Shown: piece after piece, positions 27,477-36,485 of the stretch | Position numbering within the stretch: position 1 is the first letter of the stretch | Layout of the letters: every line of letters begins with the position of its first letter | Origin: Candidatus Puniceispirillum sp. | GTDB lineage: Bacteria > Pseudomonadota > Alphaproteobacteria > Puniceispirillales > Puniceispirillaceae | NCBI GenBank assembly: GCA_016778895.1 | Contig: JADHOR010000001.1 | Location: 1 to 64,000, forward strand | Direction of reading: 5' to 3' | DNA length: 64,000 bases | The notes under the pieces: model-generated | What the model was told of the DNA's origin: nothing | Seen by the model: only the letters and a program-made list of their open reading frames with translations | Databases searched by the model: none | Made by a program: the position numbers and the translations under genes

Positions 27477-28862
27477 ATGGCACGATTAAGCCCAGCCAAA
27501 CCGCCGCCAATCACGCAATCACCCCACCCAGCCAACCACTGGCTTGAGGGCGCAGCTTTACTGTTGATAGGGTGCTGTCGCTTGGTGCTGTCATATCTGC
27601 GGCTATCCGGAACCATAAAGCCCTCGCTGGTGATCGCCTTAACCGTATTAACAATGGCGAATTTTGGCTTAACTGCAACCCCCGCCAAAGCCAGCAAATA
27701 CGCGTCGATCGTTATTGAAGAGGCAAGTGGTAAAGTACTATTTTCGCGAAATGCCGACAATCTGCGTTATCCGGCGTCGCTTACCAAAATCATGACACTT
27801 TATCTGCTATTCGAGGATATCGAAGCCGAGCGTATAACGCTGAAGAGCCGCATTCCGGTATCGAGAAAAGCCGCTGGCCGTTCGCCATCAAAACTATATT
27901 TAAAACCGGGCCAGTCGATCAGCGTCGAGCAGGCCATCTATGCGCTGGTAACAAAATCAGCCAATGATGTTGCTACAGCGGTTGCCGAAAAACTGTCAGG
28001 CACCGAGCGTAAATTTGCCAAACGCATGACCCGTAAGGCCAGATCGCTTGGAATGAACCGCACCACATTTATGAACGCGTCTGGCCTGCCTAACAGCCGA
28101 CAGAAATCAACCGCACGTGACATGGCCGTTCTGGCGATTGCAATGCGGCGTGATTTTCCGCAATTCTATAAATATTTTAGCGCTCAGAGCTTTAACTGGA
28201 AGGGTCAGAAATATCGTAATCACAATAGATTACTGGCAAACTATCGTGGTACAGACGGCGTCAAGACCGGTTACATCAACGCATCGGGGTTCAACCTTGT
28301 TGCCACGGTCGAGCGCAATGGCGTTCGGCTGATCGGCGTAGTATTTGGCGGCAAAACCTCAAAAAGTCGTGACCGCCACATGATGCAAATTCTGGATGAT
28401 CAATTCAAACGGGCAAAGAGCATTCGGGTACGCCGCGCCGCCCTTGCGCCGCCTCCGACACTGCCGTTGGCGCCGCCTGATCGCGGCCTTAAACTGCCCG
28501 AATCCTTGCCGAGCAATAAAGCCAAACTCACGCCCGAACCAGCCCCAGAATTTATAGATCTTAATGTTGCCAGCGCCACCAGCCCCGACACTATTAGCAA
28601 AACTAGCTGGAGCGTACAGATCGGTAATTTTACCCAGCGCGTTACTGCGCATCGTGCCGCCATTGTGACGCGGCGAATAGCAGATGATGTGCTTGGCATG
28701 ACGCCAGCCAATCTGCATCTCGTAACCAGCGGCGCGATACCATTATGGCGGGTTCGATTTGATGATTTAGAAGAAGATCAGGCACGTGCAGCTTGCGCCG
28801 CTCTTTTTGCTGCGGACCGGCCTTGCATCGCGATTGCAGTCAACGCCGCATCGCGCGGTTAG
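27477..28862 (+). CDS. D-alanyl-D-alanine carboxypeptidase (S11) with C-terminal SPOR domain
   Basis: 461 residues from the ATG with GGGGCAGG five bases upstream; an ATG five codons earlier has no such site. The enzyme trims the terminal D-Ala of peptidoglycan stem peptides in the periplasm. Active-site motifs are S101-x-x-K104 (YPASLTKIM), S161-A-N163 and K263-T-G. Two hydrophobic segments precede the mature protein (about 24-45 and 50-73), so the export signal is unusually far from the start; a more internal start is possible. The linker (~330-385) is Pro-rich, and the C-terminal ~75 residues (SWSVQIGNFTQRVTAHRAA) look like a SPOR domain, which binds denuded septal glycan and points to division-site targeting. 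Confidence 0.9.
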   Translation: MARLSPAKPPPITQSPHPANHWLEGAALLLIGCCRLVLSYLRLSGTIKPSLVIALTVLTMANFGLTATPAKASKYASIVIEEASGKVLFSRNADNLRYPASLTKIMTLYLLFEDIEAERITLKSRIPVSRKAAGRSPSKLYLKPGQSISVEQAIYALVTKSANDVATAVAEKLSGTERKFAKRMTRKARSLGMNRTTFMNASGLPNSRQKSTARDMAVLAIAMRRDFPQFYKYFSAQSFNWKGQKYRNHNRLLANYRGTDGVKTGYINASGFNLVATVERNGVRLIGVVFGGKTSKSRDRHMMQILDDQFKRAKSIRVRRAALAPPPTLPLAPPDRGLKLPESLPSNKAKLTPEPAPEFIDLNVASATSPDTISKTSWSVQIGNFTQRVTAHRAAIVTRRIADDVLGMTPANLHLVTSGAIPLWRVRFDDLEEDQARAACAALFAADRPCIAIAVNAASRG

Positions 28863-28946
28863 CGTTGCGCCTCGCATCATTGCTGATCGGCATCATTGGT
28901 GACTCATTCGATCAGCCGTAATTATCCGCAATCACGAGATTAAGCA

Positions 28947-31900
28947 TCAATGAAAATCGCGGCTTTTCATCCGAACCGCACCCTTAGTGCCCGTGCTGGC
29001 ATCAATATGACGCAGAAACCCATTCAGATTAAACAGTGACTCGGCAATGAAATGTACCACCGCTTGTTGGCGTTGTACGCGGCCAACCAATCCCAAAATC
29101 TGTGCGCGCAACAACGCCTCGCGGTAAGTTTCGGTTAGTTTGGGCCAGATAATCACATTGGCTGTGCCCTGCCCGTCCTCAAGCGTTATGAACACAGTGC
29201 CACTGGCCGTACCAGGTCGTTGGCGCATAGTTACAAGACCAGCGATTCGAAGCCGTTTGCCGTCGGGCGCTTGTTGCACATTGCTACAAAGCTGCCACCC
29301 CGCCACACCAAGCGGTTTTACCAACAGGTCAAGCGGATGCGCCTTTAATGACAGGCCGAGACTACGGTAATCTTCAGCCACTGCCTCGCCAAGCGGGGTC
29401 TTTGGTAAGGCAATCACCGGCTCGTCGCCGGCAAGCCGTTCATGCTGACGGCCAGCATGGGCAAATAGTGGCATATCATGCAGCCGGTGCCGGGCCAGCC
29501 CACGCGCCGCCCAAAATGCCTGTCGCCGGTCAATGCCCAGACTGGAAAACCCATCAGCATTTGCAATCGCTTGTAATGATTTAGCCGACACATCGGCTTT
29601 TCGCATCACATCATCTAGGCTGGAAAATGTCAGACCCTGCCGCCCTTTAACGGCATCATTGCCGATAACCTGACTGGCAGCAATCCTCTCACCTTCACCG
29701 CGTGCCAGCCCTTTGACCAGCCGCAGCCCAAGCCGCAAGGCATGATGCCCGGTTTTATTATCGGGGTCGGTTTCAAGACGGTGATCCCAGCCAGAAAAAT
29801 TCACATCAACCGCCCGAATTGCAATACCGCTTCGCTTCGCCTCGGCAATCAATTGTGACGGTGCATAAAATCCCATTGGCTGGGCGTTCAGCAATGCACA
29901 GATGAAAATATCGGGATAATGGCATTTCAACCATGCCGAAACATATACCAAAAGAGCAAAACTCGCCGCATGGGATTCTGGAAATCCATATTTGCCAAAG
30001 CCCTCAATCTGGCGAAAACAGCGCAAAGCAAAATCTTCATCATAACCACGCTCGATCATGCCGGTAACCACCTTCTGGCGGAAATGACTGATATCAAACT
30101 GTTTTTTAAAGGTCGCCATGGCGCGGCGTAATTGATCGGCCTCACTTCCCGAAAATCCTGCGCCAACAATGGCAATTTGCATTGCCTGTTCCTGAAAAAG
30201 TGGTACGCCAAGAGTACGCTCTAGCACCTTGCGCAGGGCTGGTGACGGATAGTCAACCTTTTCCAGACCGGCGCGCCGCCGCAAATAGGGGTGTACCATA
30301 TCGCCCTGAATTGGCCCCGGACGGACAATCGCCACCTGCACAACAAGATCATGAAAACATCGTGGCTGTAACCGCGGCAACATCGCCATTTGTGCCCGCG
30401 ATTCCACCTGAAAGACGCCAACCGATTGGCCCCGGCATAGCATATCATAGGTTGCTGCATCTTCAGGCGGCACCGAGGCCAGTGTCAGCGTCTGGTTATA
30501 ATGAACCCGCAACAGATCAAAACCGCGTCGAATACAGCTAAGCATGCCAAGCGCCAGCACATCGACCTTTAGCAATCCCAGCGCGTCGAGATCATCTTTA
30601 TCCCACTCAATGACCGTCCGTCCGGCCATTGCGGCAGGGCTGATCGGGCACAGATGATCAAGCCGCCCCCGGGTAATCACAAAACCGCCAGCATGCTGCG
30701 ATAAATGTCGCGGAAACCGGCTAATTTCAGCGACTAATTGCAGCACCAGCCGGAGGCGGCGATCATGTGCATCCAGCCCTGCCGCCGTCAACGCATTATC
30801 ATCAAGACCGGTTTTTTCACGCCCCCATACTTCGCTGGCCAAAGCCGCTTGCACATCACGGCTAAGACCAAACACCTTGGCAACTTCACGAAAGGCACTA
30901 CGCCGCCGATAGGTGATAACGCTTGCGGCAAGTCCGGCACGATTACGACCATATTTCGCATAGATATACTGAATGACCTCTTCGCGGCGCTCATGTTCAA
31001 AATCAACATCAATATCCGGTGGCTCGCCACGCGCCTCACTGACAAACCTCTCAAATAAAGGCCGCGAGCGCGCCGGATCAACCGCGGTGATGCCAAGACA
31101 GTAACAAACGGCTGAATTAGCCGCCGAACCGCGCCCCTGACATAGAATACCGCGCCCCCGGGCAAAGCGCACAATATCGAACACAGTTAGAAAATAAGGC
31201 GCGATATTCAATCGTTCGATCAATATCAATTCATGTTTTAAATAGGCACTCACCTGATCAGGGATTGCGTCGGGATAACGTTTTTCTGCCCCACGCCAAG
31301 TCTGAAAAGCAAGCTCCTGCATGGCGGTTCGCCCACCAGGCTTTAGCTCGTCTGGATATTCATAAGACAGATCATCCATTGAGAAATGACACAGGTCAGC
31401 CAGCGCCCTTGCCCCATCAAGCGCCTCTGGCACCTGCCGCCAACGCCGAACCGCCTCATCACAATCAATCAAATGACGTTCAGCATTACGCGATAAAAGA
31501 TAGCCCGCATTATCAAGCTGTTTTTTCTCGCGGATACAGGTCAGCACGTCAGCCAGCGGGCGACGATCGGGACTGTGATACAGCGCATCTGCCGCCGCTG
31601 CGATACGCAGCTTTAACGACGCTGCTGCTGCCATCAACATCTGGCACCGTGCCTCATCAGCCCCATCACGATAAAGACATAAACCGGCAAATAAGTGCCC
31701 CTTGGCAATTTGCTGAATGCTTTGCAAATGCGCCTGATACTGCGCATCGGGATGGCGCGGCGGCATGACCAGCAATGTGGTGCTTGCCGGCAGACGGGCA
31801 ATATCAGCAAGATACAGAATTGGTGCTGCCTTACTGCCGCGCATATTGGCCTCGCTTAGCAGCATAGACAGCCCTTCATACCCAGCACGGTCTAACGGAT

Positions 31901-32162
31901 GCACCAGAATATCAGGCCCATCGACAGGCCGCAATCTAGCCCCTACAACCAGCCTGATCTGATGATCACGCGCCACAACATGCGCGCGCACAATACCGGC
32001 TAGTGAATTCACATCAGCAATGCCAATCGCCGCCCATCCAAGCGCGGCCGCCTTTGCCACCATTTCATCAGGATGCGAGGCGCCTTTTAAAAAGGTAAAA
32101 TTGCTATAACAGCCAAGCGCCACGTGCCGTTTGGGCTGTGCCGATGATCGCGCCGGTATCAT
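28947..32162 (-). CDS. dnaE2: Error-prone DNA polymerase DnaE2 (ImuC)
   Basis: 1071 residues, the DnaE2 size, shorter than replicative DnaE. It is the translesion polymerase of the ImuA-ImuB-DnaE2 mutasome. The N-terminal PHP domain (LGCYSNFTFLKGASHPDEMV), the palm acidic residues in CQGRGSAANSAVCY...PDIDVDFEHERR, the helix-hairpin region and a C-terminal OB domain (RIAGLVTMRQRPGTASGTVFITLEDGQGTANVIIWP) are visible. Its ATG overlaps the imuB stop by one base (TGATG), implying translational coupling. Expression is probably SOS-controlled through the LexA box before imuA. Confidence 0.96.
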   Translation of the reverse strand: MIPARSSAQPKRHVALGCYSNFTFLKGASHPDEMVAKAAALGWAAIGIADVNSLAGIVRAHVVARDHQIRLVVGARLRPVDGPDILVHPLDRAGYEGLSMLLSEANMRGSKAAPILYLADIARLPASTTLLVMPPRHPDAQYQAHLQSIQQIAKGHLFAGLCLYRDGADEARCQMLMAAAASLKLRIAAAADALYHSPDRRPLADVLTCIREKKQLDNAGYLLSRNAERHLIDCDEAVRRWRQVPEALDGARALADLCHFSMDDLSYEYPDELKPGGRTAMQELAFQTWRGAEKRYPDAIPDQVSAYLKHELILIERLNIAPYFLTVFDIVRFARGRGILCQGRGSAANSAVCYCLGITAVDPARSRPLFERFVSEARGEPPDIDVDFEHERREEVIQYIYAKYGRNRAGLAASVITYRRRSAFREVAKVFGLSRDVQAALASEVWGREKTGLDDNALTAAGLDAHDRRLRLVLQLVAEISRFPRHLSQHAGGFVITRGRLDHLCPISPAAMAGRTVIEWDKDDLDALGLLKVDVLALGMLSCIRRGFDLLRVHYNQTLTLASVPPEDAATYDMLCRGQSVGVFQVESRAQMAMLPRLQPRCFHDLVVQVAIVRPGPIQGDMVHPYLRRRAGLEKVDYPSPALRKVLERTLGVPLFQEQAMQIAIVGAGFSGSEADQLRRAMATFKKQFDISHFRQKVVTGMIERGYDEDFALRCFRQIEGFGKYGFPESHAASFALLVYVSAWLKCHYPDIFICALLNAQPMGFYAPSQLIAEAKRSGIAIRAVDVNFSGWDHRLETDPDNKTGHHALRLGLRLVKGLARGEGERIAASQVIGNDAVKGRQGLTFSSLDDVMRKADVSAKSLQAIANADGFSSLGIDRRQAFWAARGLARHRLHDMPLFAHAGRQHERLAGDEPVIALPKTPLGEAVAEDYRSLGLSLKAHPLDLLVKPLGVAGWQLCSNVQQAPDGKRLRIAGLVTMRQRPGTASGTVFITLEDGQGTANVIIWPKLTETYREALLRAQILGLVGRVQRQQAVVHFIAESLFNLNGFLRHIDASTGTKGAVRMKSRDFH

Positions 32163-33781
32163 CAGGCAAAAAACCCATGCAGAAACCAGACTGGCGTTTC
32201 ATGGCGTTCTGGCAAGCCCTCACGGTACAGCCAAAAGCCAGCCCCCTGATCATCCCGCAACCGGAAATAATCACGCGTACGGGTCCCCGCCGGTGCCTGC
32301 CACCATGCAGGGGCAATCCGTTCCGGCCCCGTTGCATGAATGACCTTATGGACACGCCGCCGCCAGATGAATTGAGCTGGGGGATGGTCGGGCAAAAGTG
32401 CCACAACATCAACCGACTGCGGATAGGCAAGCAGGCGTATAGGGCGCGGCGCGGCGGTTCTCGACGCCGGATCACCAAGCCAGCCAGATTTCTGCGCGCA
32501 ATCAGACAAAGCCCGGTCCAGATCAGGCAAATCAAATGATTGTGCTGCCTCAGGTTGCCAACAGCTTTGCGGCGCCAGACGAACCACCGCACCATAACCA
32601 AGACGCGCTACCAACCGGTCAACAAGGCTGGCATAAACTTCGTCAGCCGCATCATAAATGGCATCATTCTGACGCTCTATCGTCAGGCGCGGCAATGCCG
32701 TATCAAGCGGGGCAAGCGGGCTGCAATCAAGCGATTCCATCCACCCCATTTCAAGACCAAATTCCGGATTGATCTTATCGCTCACATTCGCCAGCAACCG
32801 GTGAAACAGACGCACATCGCGGCTTGGCCGTGAGAGATGAACATCATGGGCAAACACCATCCCATCAACCAGTTGCCAGCCAAGCCGCAAACGACGTGTC
32901 GCTAGTCCGGTTTGCTCAAGCAAGGCCGCAACATCTTTTGCCAGCTGGCGGATCATCGCCTTGATATCATCAGGGGCGCCGATTGGCTCGGCAAATTGAC
33001 GGCATATATAAAGCGGCTTGGGCGGGCTGATCGGGGTAAAGCTTTCATCCTGATCACCAAGCGCCTGATCAAGCCGAAGCAGTAAATCACGCCCAAAACG
33101 CGCCGCTAATGGCGCGCGGGCAAGGCCGATAATATCGCCAATAACCCTTAAACCTGCCCGTTGCATATGACCCGTTATCGCGGCATCTAGGCGTAATGCG
33201 GCGATTGGTAATGGCGCCAAATGGCGGCGCAAGCGGGCGCGGCTAAAGCTGGATCGTGTTATTTCCGGCGCCGTTTTTGCAGCTGTCATCAGGCGCTGCG
33301 ATGGACGCCCATAATGCGCTAACGCCCATGCCGCACCGCAAGTTGGCGCCGCGGCCATGATCACGCGAAGACGGCTTTTATGAAGGCGTTTTGCACAATC
33401 GGCGAGCAACCCCCGCATCCCGCCAAAAATATGCTCAGCCCCAGCAACATCAATCCATATTCCATGAGACTGATGATCAACAGCGGTAAGCGGGCTATAG
33501 CGGCGCGCCCATAATGCCAGATGCTGCAGATCGGCATGATCAGCCGCCGGATCGCATATCTCGGTTCTGACTTGTGGAAATAACGCACGAGCATCGGCAA
33601 GCCGCATACCAGCGTTAAGACCAAGCGTCGCCGCCTTGGCACAGCCTGCCACCACAATATCAGCCCCATTGATTTTCTGGATCAGCAAAAGCGGTACATC
33701 CAGCCGGTTTGTCCGCTGAAAACGCGATGCCGCCAGATAGGGAAACCGAATATAGAGAATATGACGATAAGCTGCTGGCAT
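32162..33781 (-). CDS. imuB: ImuB, Y-family-like mutasome scaffold protein
   Basis: 539 residues from the ATG with AGG nine bases upstream. An ATG at 33808 would extend it by nine residues into imuA without a ribosome-binding site. ImuB resembles Y-family polymerases but lacks their catalytic acidic residues; it bridges DnaE2, ImuA and the beta clamp. The N-terminus (ILYIRFPYLAASRF) replaces the acidic SxxxDxDxFF-type motif of active Y-family enzymes, while the palm/finger text LLIQKINGADIVVAGCAKAA and the conserved GMRLADARALFP remain. It is the middle gene of a three-gene operon with overlapping junctions. Confidence 0.93.
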   Translation of the reverse strand: MPAAYRHILYIRFPYLAASRFQRTNRLDVPLLLIQKINGADIVVAGCAKAATLGLNAGMRLADARALFPQVRTEICDPAADHADLQHLALWARRYSPLTAVDHQSHGIWIDVAGAEHIFGGMRGLLADCAKRLHKSRLRVIMAAAPTCGAAWALAHYGRPSQRLMTAAKTAPEITRSSFSRARLRRHLAPLPIAALRLDAAITGHMQRAGLRVIGDIIGLARAPLAARFGRDLLLRLDQALGDQDESFTPISPPKPLYICRQFAEPIGAPDDIKAMIRQLAKDVAALLEQTGLATRRLRLGWQLVDGMVFAHDVHLSRPSRDVRLFHRLLANVSDKINPEFGLEMGWMESLDCSPLAPLDTALPRLTIERQNDAIYDAADEVYASLVDRLVARLGYGAVVRLAPQSCWQPEAAQSFDLPDLDRALSDCAQKSGWLGDPASRTAAPRPIRLLAYPQSVDVVALLPDHPPAQFIWRRRVHKVIHATGPERIAPAWWQAPAGTRTRDYFRLRDDQGAGFWLYREGLPERHETPVWFLHGFFA

Positions 33782-33791
33782 AGTCACACGC

Positions 33792-34733
33792 CTATTGGGC
33801 AATAGCATGCGGCGGCGTTTGATCTGTCACGACTGGCCACCCCTGCGCCAACAAAGGCTTTACCGAAATTTGCTTTGATCCGGCAGCCTTTGCCGGCCAT
33901 TGATTGATTGCTAATTCGGCCTGTACTGGCGCACTGGTCGATATATCGACATGATCAAGAGCATATAAATGATTACCACCTGCCTGCCAGCCAACTCGGC
34001 ATATATAGGGCCGGCCGCCCCGCGCACGTTGCAGGCTTAAATCCCAAATATGATGCTGCAGGCCGTTAGAATTTGACCATATATTAAGATCAGCCGCCGG
34101 TTTGATCTGCCATGCTGTCTCAAACCCAGACCCGCCAATCGGTGCGCCAAGCAAAAAGGCTGTTGCGCCACTTTCCTCGGCTGCAAGCTGTGCCCGCCTA
34201 GCCAGGCGCATCCAGTAATCAGCGGATTTCTGTACCCCGTCATATTCCATCACGACCGCAGCCACGCCTTCGGTGCGCAGAATATCATCAAGCGCCGCCA
34301 GCCGGCGTGATGGGCTTGGCGTATCAACAATCAGCAGGCGCGCCGGATCCAGTCCAGCCGCCGCCAGCCCATGCCCATATAGCATACCATTGCCGCCGCG
34401 TTGGCTAGCCGGACACCATACAATCAGGCCATTATCACCTGCACCTGCTGTTTTGGGTGGGCTGGTTGTTGCGACCTGTTGGCAGGCATGATGCTGCAGC
34501 ACAGCAAGAAGCGCTATGGTAAAGCCGCTAACCGCCCCATGCGCCTGCATCGCCCCTGATAAAAGATGCACCCGACCAAGCGCCAATCCACCGGCTAACG
34601 CCTGATCCAGCGAATCGATACCAAGCGGTAAACGCGCACCACCCTTATGCCCGTCAACCAGCGCCATTTCCTGGCGCAAGCGAGCCAAATCATATATCTT
34701 TTTTTCTTTTTTAATCTGATGATTAGATGGCAT
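33792..34733 (-). CDS. imuA: ImuA, RecA-like mutasome protein
   Basis: 313 residues. ImuA is a RecA/SulA-related protein needed for induced mutagenesis with ImuB and DnaE2. Recognisable features are LPLGIDSLDQALAGGLALGRVHLLSG at the start of the RecA-like core, the strand-loop LIVWCPASQRGGNGMLYGHGLAAAGLD, and RARGGRPYICRVGWQAGGNH in the C-terminal part. AGGAG precedes the ATG. The leader holds a perfect 15-base hairpin and a LexA operator 83 bases upstream. The stop lies 10 bases before the chosen imuB start. Confidence 0.92.
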   Translation of the reverse strand: MPSNHQIKKEKKIYDLARLRQEMALVDGHKGGARLPLGIDSLDQALAGGLALGRVHLLSGAMQAHGAVSGFTIALLAVLQHHACQQVATTSPPKTAGAGDNGLIVWCPASQRGGNGMLYGHGLAAAGLDPARLLIVDTPSPSRRLAALDDILRTEGVAAVVMEYDGVQKSADYWMRLARRAQLAAEESGATAFLLGAPIGGSGFETAWQIKPAADLNIWSNSNGLQHHIWDLSLQRARGGRPYICRVGWQAGGNHLYALDHVDISTSAPVQAELAINQWPAKAAGSKQISVKPLLAQGWPVVTDQTPPHAIAQ

Positions 34734-34760
34734 TAGGCCAGATTCTCCTGCTGTTTATAT

Positions 34761-34775
34761 AGGCTGATTCAGCCT
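34761..34775. promoter_or_regulatory. Hairpin in the imuA leader
   Basis: AGGCTGA-T-TCAGCCT is a perfect 7+1+7 inverted repeat between the LexA operator and the imuA ribosome-binding site, 28 bases upstream of the ATG. It could be a second operator or an mRNA structure. The one-base spacer makes the RNA hairpin loop tight, favouring a DNA-binding site. Confidence 0.35.
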
Positions 34776-34815
34776 CTGCATATCGCCTACACCTCGCCTT
34801 ATATATGCATATTTT

Positions 34816-34830
34816 GTTCATGTTTTGTTC
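34816..34830 (-). promoter_or_regulatory. LexA (SOS) operator upstream of imuA-imuB-dnaE2
   Basis: GTTCATGTTTTGTTC fits the alphaproteobacterial LexA site GTTC-N7-GTTC exactly. A third half-site in inverted orientation (GAAC, 34838-34841) follows at the same 11-bp period, so 34827-34841 is also GTTC-N7-GAAC. The operator is 83 bases from the imuA ATG. lexA and recA are not in the window. Confidence 0.85.
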
Positions 34831-34964
34831 TAGTTTAGAACAACATATAAGTCAAGATTTTCCAGCGCCGGAAAGAGGCAAGGCAGCGCGGCCGGACAAC
34901 ATCGCAGCCACGGACGCTAGCAGCTCCCAAATTGCCCAAAAAGACTGGCTCATAAAACCGGTGA

Positions 34965-36134
34965 TTATTTGGGCAGCTCGCTCTCGACCAGTCGCGCCCA
35001 ATAGCTCGCACCGGTTGCAAGCACATCATCATTAAAATCATACCTGTCATTATGCAGCATCGCGCCATTTTTAGCTGGTCCAGCACCAAGCCAGATATAG
35101 GATCCGGGCTTTTCGGCCAGCATATAGGCAAAATCTTCCGCCCCCATTGATGGCGGAAGATCAGTAATGATATTTTCTGCTCCCAGAATATCAGCCGCAA
35201 CCGCCCCAGCGCGGGTTGATTCATCAGCATGATTGACCGTTGGTGGATAGCCCGGTTGCCAGTCAACCTCGATTGCGCACCTGTAGGCCAAAGCTGTTGA
35301 TGTCGCAACCTCACGGATTGAGTCTTCCAGTAATTTTCGGATATGTGGAGAAAATGACCGCGCTGTACCGCCAAGCCTCGCAGTACCGGGAATCACATTC
35401 AGCGCACTACCAGATTCAAAAATTGTTACTGAAACAACAGCAGGCTCCAACGCTGCGACGCGCCGTGAGACGATTGATTGCAGCGATTGCACAATTGCCG
35501 CCCCACACGGGATCGGGTCAATTGCCAGATCGGGGATCGCCGCATGACCGCCAGATCCAGTGATGTGAATTTCAAACATATCCGCCGCCGCCATACAGGC
35601 ACCACTATGCACGCCAATTTTACCAACATCCATCCCTGGCCAGTTATGCATTCCCCACACGGTCTGCATGTCGAACTGATCAAACAGCCCGTCTTTAATC
35701 ATCGCCTCACCACCCTTGCCACCTTCTTCGGCTGGCTGAAAGATGAAATAGACAGTGCCGTCAAAATTCTGTGTTTCCGCAAGATATTGCGCTGCACCAA
35801 GAAGCATTGTGCTGTGCCCATCATGACCACAAGCATGCATCCGGCCCGGGGTTTTCGACGCATGGGTAAACTCGTTCATTTCCTGCATTGGCAACGCGTC
35901 CATATCCGCACGAAGACCAATGGCAGCAGGGCTATTACCAGTACCACGCAACACCCCGACAACGCCGGTTTTGCCCATTCCGCGATGGATTTCAATCCCA
36001 AATGACTGCAGCTTTTCAGCAATGAAATTAGATGTCCAAACTTCTTCGTAACTCGTCTCGGGATGTTGATGCAATAAATGCCGCCACGCCTTCATATCCT
36101 GCTCACGGTCTGCAATCGAATTAATTACCGCCAT
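34965..36134 (-). CDS. M20 family amidohydrolase (HipO/aminoacylase type)
   Basis: 389 residues from the ATG preceded by AGGA nine bases upstream; the frame extends 28 codons further without support. It is a two-metal peptidase-fold hydrolase of N-acyl amino acids. Metal-binding blocks are GLRADMDALPM, HACGHDGHSTMLLGAA, FQPAEEGGKGGEAMI with the catalytic Glu pair, and MHNWPG / SMGAEDFAYML near the C-terminus. Substrate is unknown: N-acetyl or N-benzoyl amino acids are typical. It is divergent from soxBDAG, whose product is glycine, so a role in releasing glycine or another amino acid for the same route is conceivable but only inferred. Confidence 0.88.
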   Translation of the reverse strand: MAVINSIADREQDMKAWRHLLHQHPETSYEEVWTSNFIAEKLQSFGIEIHRGMGKTGVVGVLRGTGNSPAAIGLRADMDALPMQEMNEFTHASKTPGRMHACGHDGHSTMLLGAAQYLAETQNFDGTVYFIFQPAEEGGKGGEAMIKDGLFDQFDMQTVWGMHNWPGMDVGKIGVHSGACMAAADMFEIHITGSGGHAAIPDLAIDPIPCGAAIVQSLQSIVSRRVAALEPAVVSVTIFESGSALNVIPGTARLGGTARSFSPHIRKLLEDSIREVATSTALAYRCAIEVDWQPGYPPTVNHADESTRAGAVAADILGAENIITDLPPSMGAEDFAYMLAEKPGSYIWLGAGPAKNGAMLHNDRYDFNDDVLATGASYWARLVESELPK

Positions 36135-36485
36135 AATGACTGTCCTGACTTGATGTTGAAGGTGGCTCTGGATCCGGAATTGATTGCCGCCTAAACCCTG
36201 CAGGTAACAGTGCCGCAACTAAGCCCCCAAGGTCAAGCAGCAGCCACTGAAAAGACCGGATTAGGGACACTCTTTAGCGCCAATGAATCAGCTTATTATC
36301 GGCGAATTGACAAGCACCGCGCTTGCAGCCTAAAACCGAAGGCTGTCATGTCGACTGGACTATACCCGATGTCGTTGTTGGGCTAGGGATTTATTGCGAA
36401 ATGCGCAGCATGGCGGGGCAAAAATTAGTGACGATGTTTACGCGGTCATTTTGGCTGCTTTTACAAAGATCAAAGGGTGAGGTAC
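36135..36485. other. Divergent intergenic region M20 hydrolase / sox operon
   Basis: 351 bases without a convincing gene. It should hold the promoters for both divergent transcripts. The only element I can name is the candidate promoter at 36307-36336. No glycine-riboswitch-like core was recognised by eye. Confidence 0.35.
36307..36336 (+). promoter_or_regulatory. Candidate promoter of soxBDAG
   Basis: A perfect TTGACA (36307-36312), 18-base spacer, then TAAAAC (36331-36336; 4/6 to TATAAT). It lies about 150 bases before the soxB ATG. The weak -10 keeps confidence low. Confidence 0.3.

Noticed and set aside
28862-28947. Bidirectional terminator between the carboxypeptidase gene and dnaE2
   Set aside because: The 85-base convergent gap has no stem with a T run on either strand that I could support.
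36135-36485. Glycine riboswitch in front of soxBDAG
   Set aside because: No recognisable tandem aptamer core was seen by eye. The region is also short for a tandem glycine aptamer plus promoter.
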